Part shown: in pieces, positions 47,421 to 59,807 of the stretch
How the letters are laid out: every line of letters begins with the position of its first letter
Numbering within the stretch: position 1 is the first letter of the stretch
Source of the DNA: Pseudorasbora parva
Lineage: Eukaryota; Chordata; Actinopteri; Cypriniformes; Gobionidae
NCBI RefSeq assembly: GCF_024679245.1
Contig: NC_090178.1
Span: 29,545,955 to 29,609,954 of the forward strand
DNA length: 64,000 nucleotides
Direction of reading: 5' to 3'
Position numbers and translations under genes: made by a program
Notes under the pieces: model-generated
The model's input: the letters and a program-made list of their open reading frames with translations, nothing else
What the model was told of the DNA's origin: nothing
Database searches by the model: none

Positions 47421-48837
47421 GAGCTTCAAAATCTAAGATATAAAATCTAGCATTCATTCATGTTATAAAGCTTCGTAGAGCTAGGATATAACTCTAATTG
47501 TGTTTTGAAAGAAGAAAGTCATATAACCCTATGGATTGAGGGTGAGTAAATCATGGGCTTTTTCATTTTGGGGTGAACTGTCCCTGCAAGGCAAGAAATA
47601 TTGCTGTGAACCACATCAGCTCATGATCAGACCCCCTAAGACTGAAAACCTAGAATAGCCCCATGCAGTGCAGCCGATTGTTGCCGCAGATAACGCTCAA
47701 ATAAATAACTATGCAGTGATTCTACAACATTTTTGACTGTGGGATGACCAAACAAAATTAAGTATTTCAGGAAGCTGTGTAATAAAGAAAAAAAAGATGT
47801 GGATTCTCTTGTAGGCTCTTAACAGTTTTCATGCATGGTGTTGAATCAGATACCGTTTACTACCTTGTTAAGTTTCTTGCTTTATGTACAGTGTAGAGTT
47901 ATAATATTTTTAAATTGTGTGCTTGATGGCATTTATTGAAAAAGTGGAACACTGATTCAGTATGTTTGAATTATTGATTACCTGTCTGGGCGTTACACCC
48001 AAGAGAGGCTTATTGCATGCACTTTTCCCCCCTCAAATAAATGTCTAGAAGTTAAAAAAAGTTCAGCTGACCATCGATCTCAGCATGTGATGCAACTATC
48101 CTCAGCAAGCTTTGACAAGCCCAGGCAGCCTCGCTTCATAGCCACGATTACCCAAACCCTGTAAGGTTTCTTTTTTATATTTATTTGTGCCTATATCATC
48201 GCTTCTCCTTGTGTGAGAGCTCTGTTAGCAGATGCTGTATATAGTGTGTCGCTGAAGGGCAGTTTGGAAATTAGCGGTGACATGTTCAAAGCGTCTAGAG
48301 GCATTTTCGGTCTGTGCCTCTTCCCACGCAAACCCCAGACGGAGTGTAAAACAATCCCTCTAGCCCAGACATAGCCCAAAGCCTGCGCTTTAGTAAAAAT
48401 GCTGCTTGAAAATAATACAAGCATCCAAAAAATTAAATAAATATCAGACAGAATTACAACATAGTCAATTTCATTCCCAGATAAATGGAGGCCCCTGCAA
48501 TAAATCATATTCATGTCTTGGAGAAATGGTCATCTGAAATATAAAAAAAGCAAGCGGCAGAGAAAGAAATGAGCTTGTAAAGAAGCCGTGGACTGCAAAC
48601 CATATTAATGATTGAAATTCCTTTACTTTGAAGGATTGGATCCTTTAAATGTGGCATGGAAGCCATTAAATTGGACAGCATTATTTAGACATTCTCAAAG
48701 GGAATGCCTTCTGATGACTTTTACATGGCAGTGAACTCAACATAAGGATTGGCCGATAGTCATGAATCCCATTTCTGAATGGTCAAACACTGAGCTTGCA
48801 TTCTTAGAGCCATCATCTGCTGGATCTGATGCATTTA
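47421..48837. other. Mostly low-repeat intronic stretch
   Basis: 47510-47590 is a lone MITE right end (GAGGGTGAGTAAATCATGGG then TTTGGGGTGAACTGTCC). The rest, particularly 48060-48830, shows no repeat or exon that I recognise. Confidence 0.45.
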
Positions 48838-48984
48838 AAGGGGTTGTTGATTATGATTTCACTTTTTTTACTTTAGTTAGTGTGTAATTTTTTTTTTTTT
48901 TTCTCGGTGTAAATGACATCTGCAAAGTTACGATGCTCAAAGTTCAAAGCAAAGGGAGATATTTTCCTTTAAAGAAATTGCTTT

Positions 48985-49647
48985 TTAAAGGGTTCATTAA
49001 GTGATTTAGCCTTAAGCTTTGTATTTAAACTAGGTCATTAATGTAGTAGAAATGTGAAATTATTTTTGAATTTGGTGCCTTCTAGACTGAGAAATTACAG
49101 AAAATGTATTTTTGTCTCATGGGGATAAAAGACAACAATTCCCAGAATGCACTTGCTCCGCTGCCCTATGAGGCCACTCCCAAAGCCACCACTACTGGAT
49201 TACTGGATCATTTGGCCACTGCATTCATTTTCATAAAATCAGTTCAGTTAAAGAACAGACACTACAACAGGGTATCTGCGGGGTCTTGAAAAGTATTAAG
49301 TATAAGTTAGGTGATAAATCAATTTTGGGAAAATTAAGACCCTTATAAAGTATTAAAAAGTCTTATCACGGCTTTATAAAGTCTTAAATTTTGAAAGTAT
49401 TTTGTTCAAGCTTTTTCAAAAGAGTTTGACTCCAAAAAGTATTTATGAATATATTTATTTTCATCCCCATAAGTATTAAAAAACAACGGGGCGCTCAATC
49501 TGAGATCGGCTCGGAGCGCGCGCGCCAGGGATGGAAATTAGCACCGCCACCAGCCAAATGCGGTGCACGATCAAGCACGATCACTCAAATATACTCCAGT
49601 TTCTGATGATACAAAGCCATATGCTAATCGCTGAAGTAACCCTTTAA
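48985..49647. mobile_element. TTAA-flanked MITE, family A copy 2
   Basis: It is co-linear with 2245-3039 in the left 180 bases and in the last 90 bases (atactccagtttctgatgat … GCTGAAGTAACCCTTTAA). The centre differs and includes another sequence (about 49265-49490, with aagtattaa motifs). TTAA lies at 48985-48988 and 49644-49647. The stretch just left (48838-48984) is a remnant related to the MITE at 3952. Confidence 0.7.
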
Positions 49648-49982
49648 GGAACAAATGGCTGGTAGGCCAACAAGTTTTTTCATGGGTTAGTGACATTGCT
49701 AACCCTTAAATGTACAAAAACCCTGCTCTGGGAACACGCAGCATAGGGTGTGAGCACATGTTGAGAAAAGGAAGGAGTTGTTGTGTTTGAGCACATTTGG
49801 GAGTCTGCCCAGGCTGTCGCATCCATCTTTTCACATTTATTGCAATAAAGTATGTAACACAAATGCAATGGCATGTCAAATGCAAGATGACAACATAAGT
49901 TATAACCTAATTAAACTAAACTATACCTAAGCTATCTCCATGCAGCATATTTTCTTTGACAGTTCCCACACAAGTGATTTAT

Positions 49983-50710
49983 AGATTAACTTACAAAAAA
50001 TACTTTTATTCAAGTGTTCTATTAATATACTTCTTTTAAACTAAAAATAAGAAATTCGACTTTTTATATACTTAAAATATATATTATATACTTAGAAATA
50101 TACTTAAAATTTGTAAACTTGTAGGATAAATCGTGCGCACGATTGACTGTTTCGTTTCCTCGATTTATAAAGCTTGCGCATTTTTAACTAATTTGTTCTC
50201 TTGATTTGCTAAATCATGCACATCATTTATAAATCGAGGGAACAAAATAATAAAACGCGCGCACGATTTATCAATTGAGGGAACAAAATTTTTTTTGAAA
50301 TCGCTTGTTCCCTCTAACGGAAGGAAAAGAAGCTTTAAAGAAAACTTACAAGATTGCAGTATAAACTATTAAACTTTTTTAGTACACTAGTTTACTGAGA
50401 GTACACTTCAAAGTGAGCTTTCATAAACTATGTACTACTTGTATTAAAATAGTAAGCTACTAGTATACTTATAAGTTCACTTTTAGTACAGATGCAGTAC
50501 AAATGAGAAACCTAGTTGTGCACTTAAAGTTTTTTTACTGTTACACTTATAGTACATTTAAACGTATACTTTTATACACTAAAAGCTTGGCAATTTATTC
50601 CCAAGCAATATTGAAATAGTACACTTACAAGTTTACTACTAGTACACATTGATATACTTGAACATCAATTGAGTATACGTCATAAAATTAACTTGAAGTA
50701 TAATTTTTTT
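49983..50710. repeat. AT-rich element built of TATACTT/AAGTACA motifs, with an inner palindrome
   Basis: The edges (aaatacttttattcaagtg and its approximate complement near 50690-50707) are inverted-repeat-like, and the body is full of ATACTT/AAGTAT motifs. 50128-50285 is an inner imperfect palindrome with repeated AAATCGTGCGCACGATT-like and ATTTATAAATCGAGGGAAC segments. Confidence 0.55.
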
Positions 50711-50799
50711 CTTCCCATAAGCGTATGATTAGCAGAATATGCTAATCAATGACTTGAAGATAGTTAACTCCATAGCAGCTGCATACATTCATTAACTGA

Positions 50800-51145
50800 C
50801 CATTCAGAAACATCCTGTTGCATTCTACATGTTGTCACTTCTTCTTGAGTCTCTCCATCATTGTCTGACTCCGGTTTGAAGGCTGAACAGTTTCTGACCT
50901 TTCTGCGTGAGGTAATCTGAGCTGCTAACAGGAGCTCTTGAAGCTCCGCCTTCTTCTAGAAAGCTCATTTGCATTTAAAGTGACACACAAAAACAGTGCG
51001 TTATTGCTCGCCCTCAAAAAGTGACAATTTTAACATGTTTTTAAAAAAGAGCTACATTTTAGCTAGAACTTCTCACACACTATCTGGAGACATCATACTT
51101 ATTTTGCATCTTGTAAAAAGGGCATTATAGGACCCCCTTAAATGA
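50800..51145. repeat. Probable right portion of a MITE
   Basis: The last part (gggcattataggacccccTTAA at about 51120-51142) looks like a TTAA-type element end, and the GC-richer middle (gagctcttgaagctccgcct) resembles interiors of related MITEs. The left end was not found. Confidence 0.4.
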
Positions 51146-51613
51146 ACCATATAGTTTACAGTTGAATCATATGTAAATGAAAAAACAAAGCATGTTTAAC
51201 AGACTGTTTAGTGTGCAGACCGAGCGTGTCTTGTCTGGAGCTGCCTGACCTCTTTAGTACTGAATGAGAATCTAACAGGATTGCTATGAGAATGAGAATA
51301 GTAATCATCACTGTTTCCAGCTGGTCTGCCTGGAGAAATCTAGACGTGGGCTGCATCATTGCTCCCACACGTCAACATCACAAATGCTCTTCTTCGCTCT
51401 CATAACTCAGTTACACACTGAAGGTTTGTGTCTGGTAGGGTAGCCGGAACCGGGGGGCCTCAGGTCTGCGTTTCTCTACTTTCAGCCCACTCAGCCAAAC
51501 TCACAGACCATATTAAAATGTTTACCCAATGACAATTGCATTTCTGATACAGTCTATAGTTTACTGTAGTTACTGATATTATTTTTCCAAAAAAACAATC
51601 TACATTTAGAGTG

Positions 51614-51865
51614 GGGCGCCAGTGGCTCAGTGATTCATGTAGGTTGTCTACAAACCGGAAGTTTAGTGGTTCGATCCCCGGTTCCACCTGACTAAGTGTC
51701 GAAGTGTCCATGAGCAAGACACCTAACCCCAGCTGCTCCTGACGAGCTGGATGGTGCCTTACATGGTAGACACCACCGTCAGTGTATGAATGAATGGGTG
51801 AATGTGAGGCAAGATGTAAAGCGCTTTGGATGGCCATAGGGTCTGTTAAAAGCGCTATAAAAATG
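51614..51865 (+). mobile_element. tRNA-derived SINE with 11-bp target duplication
   Basis: The head contains an A-box-like GTGGCTCAGTGATTCATG and a B box GGTTCGATCCC, spaced as in a tRNA-derived pol III promoter. The body (GAGCAAGACACCTAACCCC, gagctggatggtgcc) and the tail (AAAGCGCTATAAAAATGCA) follow. Exact direct repeats CATTTAGAGTG flank it at 51603-51613 and 51866-51876. A relative on the - strand lies at 63287-63552. Confidence 0.92.
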
Positions 51866-51876
51866 CATTTAGAGTG

Positions 51877-53793
51877 ACAATGAATGCAACAATGATGATT
51901 TTTGATTTTATACATGATTATTTTTTCTAAATCTGTTCAGTTTTGCATGATCAAAGATAATGCAGAGATGGTCCAAACTGCCTGTAGCATTTCATTCTTG
52001 AAAGAGGTGGGTGGAGTTATGAGGCGTTATCTACAGTTTGAGGATCCAATGGAGTTACGAGGTTTAGTCACACACCCAAATCAACAGACCGACGTAAAGG
52101 GTGACCATGACCAATAGTAATGATTCATGAAAAAAATGTAAAAGAAGATTCCATCTGACATTGCTAAATGATATTAGCCGAAAATACCAATATGTACAGA
52201 TGTATCATGCGACTTGATACATGTGTATAGCATGACAGTGCCAAATTATTGTGTAATACAAGAAATGTCAGCACAGGCTAATTAATATTCATGAGCACAG
52301 CCTTATCCATGTAGAGACGTCACAATCCTTCTCTCAATCTAAAGCTTGTTTCACACCACTGTGCTCTCATCTCTCACAATGTTTTAGAACAGCTCTCTGT
52401 GTTTGAACTCTGATTCGCCTTTTTCTTCTTCTTGCCAAGTCACATCTTATTAGATATGAGATGACATGTTTAAATGTCTTAAAGGCCTGATTCAGGTTCT
52501 CCTGCCAACTCTAGGGAGAAGATGGAACAGGTCAGAAAGAGTGTGTTTTTAGATTCCCCAAAAGACCCAGAAGCTGCGGCATGCTATCTGTCCTTTTAGC
52601 TTATTTAGATGGAGTGGACTGATTAACTTTGTGTGCTCTTTGGAACAAAGGTGCCCATTCTTCAGCCCGGACATTGTTTGGCAGTTGGCTGTTGGCAGTT
52701 TTCTGCTGATGTCACAACCCATAGAATACTTGTCATGGCTGGCGGTCTGAGAGAGAGCTGAAGTTTGAGAGAGGAATAGTGTTGCTGTAATAAAAACGCT
52801 CAACAGAGGCTAGATAGATCAGCCGCTGTCCTATCACTTTTTCAATGATCTCTGTCTGCATTTTTAGGATGTAGAAAATGTTTGTGAGAGTTGTTAACCT
52901 TAATGGGCACTGTGGTATTTAAACATTCTCCCGAGAGTACCAGACCCGCTCTTATTTTGGCTGTATACCTTTTAACGCACTCCACTCTTCAGTGATTATA
53001 TGCCTATGTTTTTCTCTCGCTTTATTTTTGTCTCTGCTTTTCTCTCCTGTTGATATGCTGTAGCTCTGTTATGTTCTGTTACTTTTGAAAGCTATTAATA
53101 CTTGCATTAATCAAAAATGCATTAAACTGAAACCAAAGTGACTGAATACATTTATAATTTAAAAAAAGATTAAATAAATAATTAAATAAGGTGTGTAGTA
53201 TTTATGACAATCTATTGATAGAACACATAGACACATGTTTTCAGTTATGTTTTAATTATCATAGAATGAGCCATTTCTATCTACTTACACCACGGATCCC
53301 TTTACAGTTTAGACCACCATGTTTCTACAGTATAAATGGACAAACTGCTCTACAGAATACTATATTCTCCGCTGTCGCAGACAACAACATATTTGTCCTA
53401 TGTCGGCCACCGTAGCTCGCACTGTGTGCTTTGAGGTAGTGAGCGGTGGGCGGTTGCAATTCGCAACCTCACAACTAGATGCCTCTAAAATGTACACAGT
53501 GGACATTTAAAACATTTTATTAATCAAGAATCCTAAAATATGTCTTATGGTTTCCACAAAAATACTGTAAAAAGCAGCAGAACTGTTCAACATTGATCAT
53601 AATAAGAAATGCTTCTTAAAGCACCAAATCAGCATGACATCACAGGAATAAATTACATATTAAAATGTATTCAAATATTTCACAATATTACTGTTTTTAC
53701 ATTATTTTTTGATAAAATAAGCCTTGGTGAGCTTTCAATCTTTCAATCTTTGAATAATAAATATTTAAAACATTATTTTATTATATTATATTT
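51877..53793. other. Intronic sequence with little recognisable
   Basis: No intact repeat was recognised. A few short frames have no known domain. 52900-53180 and 53500-53790 are AT-rich. Confidence 0.45.
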
Positions 53794-53847
53794 AGGGCTG
53801 TCAAATCGATTAATCACGATTAATTACATCTAACATAAAAGTTTGTG

Positions 53848-53922
<75 letters not shown>

Positions 53923-54962
53923 CAGTGATGTCAACGTTAACACGTTAATGCATGCTCAATTTAAAGTCATTAATGTGTTACAGAAGTACTTAAAGCTGCG
54001 TCTTTAACCTAATTTTTGTCATGCAGTTAGATGAGCTTAAAAGTCAGGAGCACCTGTAGCCCTGGTATGAGGAAACTTCCTTTCTAACCCAGTTCTGCTT
54101 CTCTGTTTGTGATCAGGCCATTTTAAGTTATAAAACTCTGGGAAAGTGTTCAATGATCCAGTTATCGAATTCATTACACCGTCCAAAACAGCGCTAATGT
54201 AAAAAAGGCCAAACTGATTACATCAGATATCAGAGAGAATAGAGGCTCACGTTGTGTGTTTAGTAAATTATTCATTCCAGTGTGTGCTTTGCTTTAAAAC
54301 AAATTATCTGAATACCTCTGTCGTATTCTGCGGTTTGTTTCTGAAGGGCAGTTTTTATGATGTACAGGAGTGAGGAGTCGTACAGTATGAGTGTTAGAGT
54401 CTGTTATATTGATGCACAAAGAACAAGCTTGCAGAAAATACAGTTTTGTGGCAATCACCCTTTAATCTGATTGTTTGCTATATTGGATATAGCAAATGCT
54501 GAATATATGAATGTGTTTAAGGAGATACATGGCATATGCTTAGGTCCCATGGCATGGATTTTTTATTATATTATAATGTTTCCTGAGGTGTACTTATATT
54601 GTTAGCATGGTTTTTACATTAAAAAAATGTCATAATTTAGAAATAAAAGGCATTTTTTCTATATGATATTGGCCCTCTGCCTTGAATGCTCTGTTTCAAG
54701 GGGCGTGTCTGCTGTAAGACTTCAGTGAAAACACCCTCTGTTGTGATTGGCTGACATCTTTGCATTTGAAATGAGTATTAGATTATGTGGCAGAGGGGGC
54801 GTGGTTTAATGAGGCGCACGCAGCACTGCCAGTCCAGAGAGAGATGTAGAGCTGGGGAAAGATTGCTGAGGTGTTATTGTACCGAGTTGTTGAGAGTGCT
54901 GTGAGCGCAGGTTTATTTGTTTGCATCTGAAAGCTCCAGTGTTGAACAGTAACGTCGCTACA

Positions 54963-55815
54963 AGTAGTGATGCTCATGCTATAGCTTAACTACATTTTTC
55001 AGTAGTGTGGTGTTAGTGTCACTGATTTCTCAATCAAATAGCTTTTCAGTAGCGAAGCTTTTTTGTTGATCAAGTAGTGCGGTAGCGACCATGACAAGCT
55101 AACATAACGTTACATTTCCCCAAGCATTTCTGAAGCTCAAGCTCAAATTGGAAACACAGCTGCTAAGTCGCCGATATACTTGACTTTCTACGTTCCTTTC
55201 TGCCTTGCGCAGATGCGCACAGATGAGCGCGAGAGCGTTTCAAAGTACTCCTTTGGCAGTGAGGGCGGAAAGACGGGTTCGGTCATCATCTAGTTGATGT
55301 TTGTTTCTGTGCGCTCAGCAGGTCTTGATTATTTTGCAACTCAGCTTTGAGCTGTGGTGAGTTGTACATTTTCTTACAGTTTCCTGCAAAAGTACCCGAG
55401 TATAAATTGAGCATAAACATGCAAACACAGGCACGTATGCATATCATACACATACAGATGAACATACACATTCTCAACACCTGGTTTTGTTAATATTATG
55501 GATCACATAATATTAACAAATGTTTTTGTTGCCAAATTGATTTTGGAGTTTTTGAATAACTAAAAAAGTATGCATGTCTATCTGCTTGACTTTTATTGAT
55601 CACTGAGATACCATTGATATGAATGAAGTTGGTTCAATATACAATTAAATAAACAAAAAGTAGCTTAGATGTAGTAAACTACTTTTGCCAAGTTGCTGTA
55701 GCTTAGCTTGCTTCATTTCACAGGGTGGTAGCTTTAGTGTGAGTGAAGCTTAATTTAATGTAGAGTAACTGGTAGCTTAGCTCACTACATTTTCCAAGTA
55801 GCTTGCCCAACACTG
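54963..55815. mobile_element. Inner element 1, CCAGTGTTGGGCAAGCTACT-type
   Basis: The right end, read on the - strand, is CCAGTGTTGGGCAAGCTACT and is followed by many AGCTTAGCT/AGTAGC motifs. The left end near 54963 carries the complementary style (agtagtgatgctcatgctat, gtagcg). This is a common fish non-autonomous DNA element. The superfamily is not certain. Confidence 0.55.
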
Positions 55816-55889
55816 GAGAGCTCTAAATAAACACGAGTGCAACGTTATTTCTCTCACAAAATGCTTTCACCACAACTAACAAAAAACAC

Positions 55890-56394
55890 TAGCCTAGAAA
55901 TCTAGACGCACTCTAGTGGCAGCAAATCTACTCTGCCGCGAGTATCATCTAGCAACTCTCAATACACGTCTGAGCTGTAAAAACCAAACTCTGGTCAGTC
56001 CAATCACATCGTGTATAGATTCGGTGGGCGAGGCTTAACATGATGACGGCCGAGTTGTGCTTGCGTGCTACTAGTAAACATAGAAGCTGGCGGTCAGCTT
56101 TGAGCTTTCACCGCGACTCTGGAAGAGTTTAGCTTTTCTCTGAGTAAACAACAAAGAACGGCACTTATTCTTAAAAAGGAAGATGTGATCAGAGTTTTGC
56201 CGACCAGATACGGTGAAAGTTTAATCTGTTAACTAGCTCCGCTTCACCTTTGTTGCTCTGGTTGGTTGTAGAGCTATCCTATCGCACGCAGAGGGAGTTT
56301 GAAACACAACCGTTTATCCCGCCCCTCGAATTGAGCCCTTCAATGGTGAGTTTCCAGACCAAACATCTTGATGAGGGTCTGGATTGTTAGGTTA
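55890..56394. mobile_element. Inner element 2, inverted copy of 37161-37686
   Basis: It starts TAGCCTAGAAATCTAGACGC and ends near GGGTCTGGATTGTTAGGTTA. It is reverse-complementary to 37161-37686 along its length, with about 80 % or more identity by eye and small indels. Confidence 0.82.
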
Positions 56395-57189
56395 AACAAA
56401 CATGACCTAGACATGAATACAGTAAGAGCTTCTGTTGTGCAGTATATTGGCAGTTTGGATAAGTGTGCACTGCAGATATACGTGTGATTGACAGATCCGA
56501 ACATTATAAAGAGTGTTCTTTGATCGCTTTCTGTAGTTTAATCATTTAAATAACAGATTTGTTTCATGCTACTAACAGAAATGATGTGAAGTTGAAAGTT
56601 TAAGTCACTGGCTTGATTCACGGATGCATCAAGACAGCCAGCGGCGGGACTGACAGTTTTAAATGATTTAGAAGGAAGTCCGTGTGAACTTGAATGATTA
56701 GCTACACATTAGAATTCACTGATCCTAGATCAGGCATTAATGAACACAGTTATTCAATGTTTGTGGTGGTGCTGTCGCATCCATTTGGTAAAACCTGTGC
56801 TGACATCGCGACTGATAAACTGAATCCATTCTCTACTAATTCTCTTCGCGGGCAAAGCAGAGGAAGGGGAAGAAACCTTTCCTGGTATGACGTAATAACA
56901 TTAGAATTCAAGATCAGCTCGTCTGATCTCTCATTTTCTCAAAGGCAGAGAAAGACAGCCAGAACTCGGTTTACATCGATCAAAATTTCTAGCGACTTGG
57001 GGACAACATTCAGGCTGGGGAACTCATATTAATTTTGATAAACCTCATAAAATTAAAATTTCATGCCATGGGACCTTTAATAAGTGTACACGTGTGATTA
57101 ATCATGATTTTTTTTATCGATTTACAGCCCTATATGTTTTTATATGTATATAATAAGTAATAATATAAGTATATTATATAGCCTGCTGG

Positions 57190-57543
57190 GCAATCGATTA
57201 ATCGCATCCAAAATAAAAGTTTGCGTATATCTAATGTTTATGTGTGTACTGTGTATAATTATTATCTTTATATAAATATACACATATATTTAAGAAAAAT
57301 ATGTTATATTTATATAATAAACATTTATATTTACATACAAGATAAATTATAGAAATATACAGTATATAAATTCAAATATTTCTTTAATATATGAAGGAGC
57401 ATGTATTTATACATAATAATTATAATTTTATGTTAAATGTGATTCATAGATTTGATAGCACTAATCATATTATATTATATTATATTATATTATATTATAT
57501 TATATTATATTATATTATATTATATTATATTATATTATATTAT
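57190..57543. repeat. Partial CAATCGATTAATCGC-type element and (ATTAT)n microsatellite
   Basis: 57190-57466 matches the start of the outer element at 53794 (GCAATCGATTAATCGCATCC, aaataaaagtttgcg) and ends with the complementary style gatttgatagcacta. It is followed by about 15 units of ATTAT (57468-57543). Confidence 0.75.
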
Positions 57544-58938
57544 AAACAACATTTAAAATAAATCTTTTTTTAGTTAGATTTAGAGTTTGAGAAGAAAATC
57601 ACATTTCCTAACCTGTTGAGTGTGTTGTATTCATAAGAGCTGCTTGTAGGTCGCACACACATGATTATTTTAGTGAGACTGTCAGCATATTAAGAACCTC
57701 TCCAGATATCAAGCAGTCTCTTATAACCTCAGGCTTCCATATCTTTGTCCCTTCAACATCCCTGTATTTCCTAATGACTTGACCTCAAAGAGAGTTGAAA
57801 CGTGACCAAAAAGACATACTTACTAAAAACTCACTTATTATTCAATGTCTTGAAAGAGCAAGGGATCTCCTTCCCCCCACATTAGTAGTCTAGACACCCC
57901 AGCGACAAGGGAGTGAAGATAGCTGACAAATTTTTGACACGAGGGTTCTGACAGGAACAGCAAGAGCGCCTATTCGGTAGTTAATCTTAATATGAATCTA
58001 ATGAGAACAATAAACGTGACCTGCCATGGGACGGGACCTGCCCGTGGCATCTCAACTCTAGTGAATATTTCATATGTCTGGAGACGCCATGGCACACGCA
58101 GGCAACGACATTGAATCCAGAAAAGGCATAATTAATGAAGCTCTGCATGCGTAGTGCATTTATCATACCGCCACTGCTTTGATTTTGCATTCACGAAGGA
58201 TGCGAAAGAGTTGATTGCATTGTCTGTGTCGTGCTAATCTCATTTGCTTGTCTCTTCTTCTTCTCCTCCAGCATGCGTATGATTGAGAGCTCCCGGAGGA
58301 CGTCCCGCAACAAAAAGAGCTTGTGCAGCCCAACGGCTGTGATCACTTGCATGCAGCTGCAATGCAGCAAGCGCTTCCATGGCATTCTATTGCAATCGCA
58401 TGACCTTTATGGGTTTTCCAAGGCGGCAATGAGGAGTCTGTTGCTTAGTAGATAAGTCCAGGGGCACTTAGGGCTTAATGAATCGATGTTGCTGGGTCTG
58501 ATGTATCCTCACCTCTGAATCTCAGGATACAATCAGCCCTGTGCTCTCTGATAGAGGAGCTAACGTGGATTTGTGGTACAGAGGCTCTCAATGGCTCACT
58601 GATAACAGCAGAAGATACCTGTGTCTTAACAAGCCACTCTTTATGTAATGGCATGGATCGAACTTCCCCACTATTTGCAGACATAAATAGGTAGAGAGGA
58701 ATTAAGAAGCACAGGAGTTAATTAAACAAATCTTCCAGCAATCGAATAGCTGTTTTATTGAGTGTTTTCTCAAAGCCAAATCATTTCCTTGTGTTAAAAC
58801 TAAACTGATTCAACAGACATGCTCAATAAATTTACCTACCATGATGTGTTTTTTCAGTACCTGTCTAAACCATAATAATTTACTCAAAAAATGAAATTAT
58901 TTTCTTTATTTAAAAAAAAATCTATTAATATTTTAATA
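57544..58938. other. Low-repeat island in intron 4
   Basis: 57600-58740 shows no recognisable repeat and has balanced composition. Open frames here (57987-58190, 58191-58385, 58231-58455, 58475-58684) have no domain, and their frames conflict with one another. It may hold conserved noncoding sequence. No exon is supported. Confidence 0.45.
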
Positions 58939-59289
58939 TACAGTGCCTTGCGAAAGTATTCGGCCCCCTTGAACTTTGCGACCTTTTACCACATTTCAGG
59001 CTTCAAACATAAAGATATAAAACTGTCATTTTTTGTGAAGAATCAACAACAAGTGGGACACAATCATGAAGTGGAATGAAATTTATTGGATATTTCAAAC
59101 TCTTTTAACAAATCAAAAACTGAAAAATTGGGCGTGCAAAATGATTCGGCCCCTTTACTTTCAGTGCAGCAAACTCTCTCCAGAAGTTCAGTGAGGATCT
59201 CTGAATGATCCAATGTTGACCTAAATGACTAATGATGATAAATAGAATCCAGCTATGTTTAATCAAGTCTCCGTATAAATGCACCTGCA

Positions 59290-59370
59290 CTGTGATAATA
59301 ATAATAATAATAATAATAATGCGTTCGATTTATATAGCGCTTTTCAAGGCACTCAAAGCGCTTTACATTG
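59290..59370 (-). repeat. (AAT)n run and SINE-tail fragment in the Tc1-like element
   Basis: About eight ATA units (59296-59320) precede TTTATATAGCGCTTTTCAAG and AAGCGCTTTACATTGAAG. This is the kind of tail seen in the SINE at 63287, here without a tRNA-like head. Confidence 0.65.
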
Positions 59371-59807
59371 AAGGGGGGTTCTCCTCAACGGAAATTGCCA
59401 AGCAGGCTACGGGAAATTGCCAGGCAGCTTGGTGAAAAAAAGTCCACTGTTGGAGCAATCATTAGAAAACGGAAGAAGCTAAACATGACTTTCAGTCTCC
59501 CTCGGACTGGGGCTCCATGCAAGATCTCACCTCATAGGGTCTCAATGATCCTAAGAAAGGTGAGAAATCAGCCCAGAACTACACAGGAGCAGCTGGTCAA
59601 TGACCTGAAAAGAGCTGGGACAGACGTTTCCAAGGTTACTGTTGGTAATACACTAAGACATCATGGTTTGAAATCATGCATGGCACGGAATGTTCCCGTG
59701 CTTAAACCAGCACATGCCCAGGCCTGTCTTAAGTGTGCCAATGACCATTTGGATGATCCAGAGGCATCATGGGAGAAAGTCATGTAGTCAGATGAGACCA
59801 AAATTGT
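59371..59807 (+). pseudogene. Tc1-like transposase N-terminal part, stop at the SDE motif
   Basis: The frame (open from 59368) reads [20 protein letters not shown], a helix-turn-helix, then [31 protein letters not shown] and [19 protein letters not shown], the order found in Tc1 transposases. At 59785-59787 a TAG replaces the usual Trp codon just before SDETKI (59788-59805), which still holds the first catalytic Asp. The rest of the catalytic domain is missing because another repeat follows. The true start codon is lost or lies before the inserted SINE tail. Confidence 0.85.

Larger units (their letters stand above)
54543..57075. mobile_element. Middle element of the nest, 14-bp perfect inverted ends
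   Basis: GGTCCCATGGCATG (54543-54556) is exactly inverted at 57062-57075. TTAA follows the right end, and TTAG (probably mutated TTAA) precedes the left. The inner sequence belongs partly to two further insertions (54963-55815 and 55890-56394). Confidence 0.8.
53794..57131. mobile_element. Outer element of a three-level nest (AGGGCTGTCAAATCGATTAA ends)
   Basis: The left end AGGGCTGTCAAATCGATTAA and the right end (complement AGGGCTGTAAATCGAT) are the termini of a common fish DNA element. An (AT)n run of about 35 units (53853-53922) sits near the left end. A second element (54543-57075) is inserted inside. A further copy of the outer family, without its partner end, begins at about 57190. Confidence 0.7.
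58941..59807 (+). mobile_element. Tc1-like transposon (family 3), truncated on the right
   Basis: It starts after TA with CAGTGCCTTGCGAAAGTATT, a well-known type of fish Tc1 end, with a long 5' region to about 59285. A transposase remnant follows, broken off at about 59807 where repeat family B begins. A short insert with (AAT)n and a SINE-like tail lies at 59290-59370. Confidence 0.85.

Noticed and set aside
51614..51690. tRNA gene
   Set aside because: A and B boxes are present, but the clover-leaf pairing is poor and the sequence continues as a SINE body with target duplications.
58231..58455. Small basic protein in the frame at 58231-58455
   Set aside because: Other frames of similar length overlap it on the opposite strand, none has a domain, and there are no supporting splice sites.
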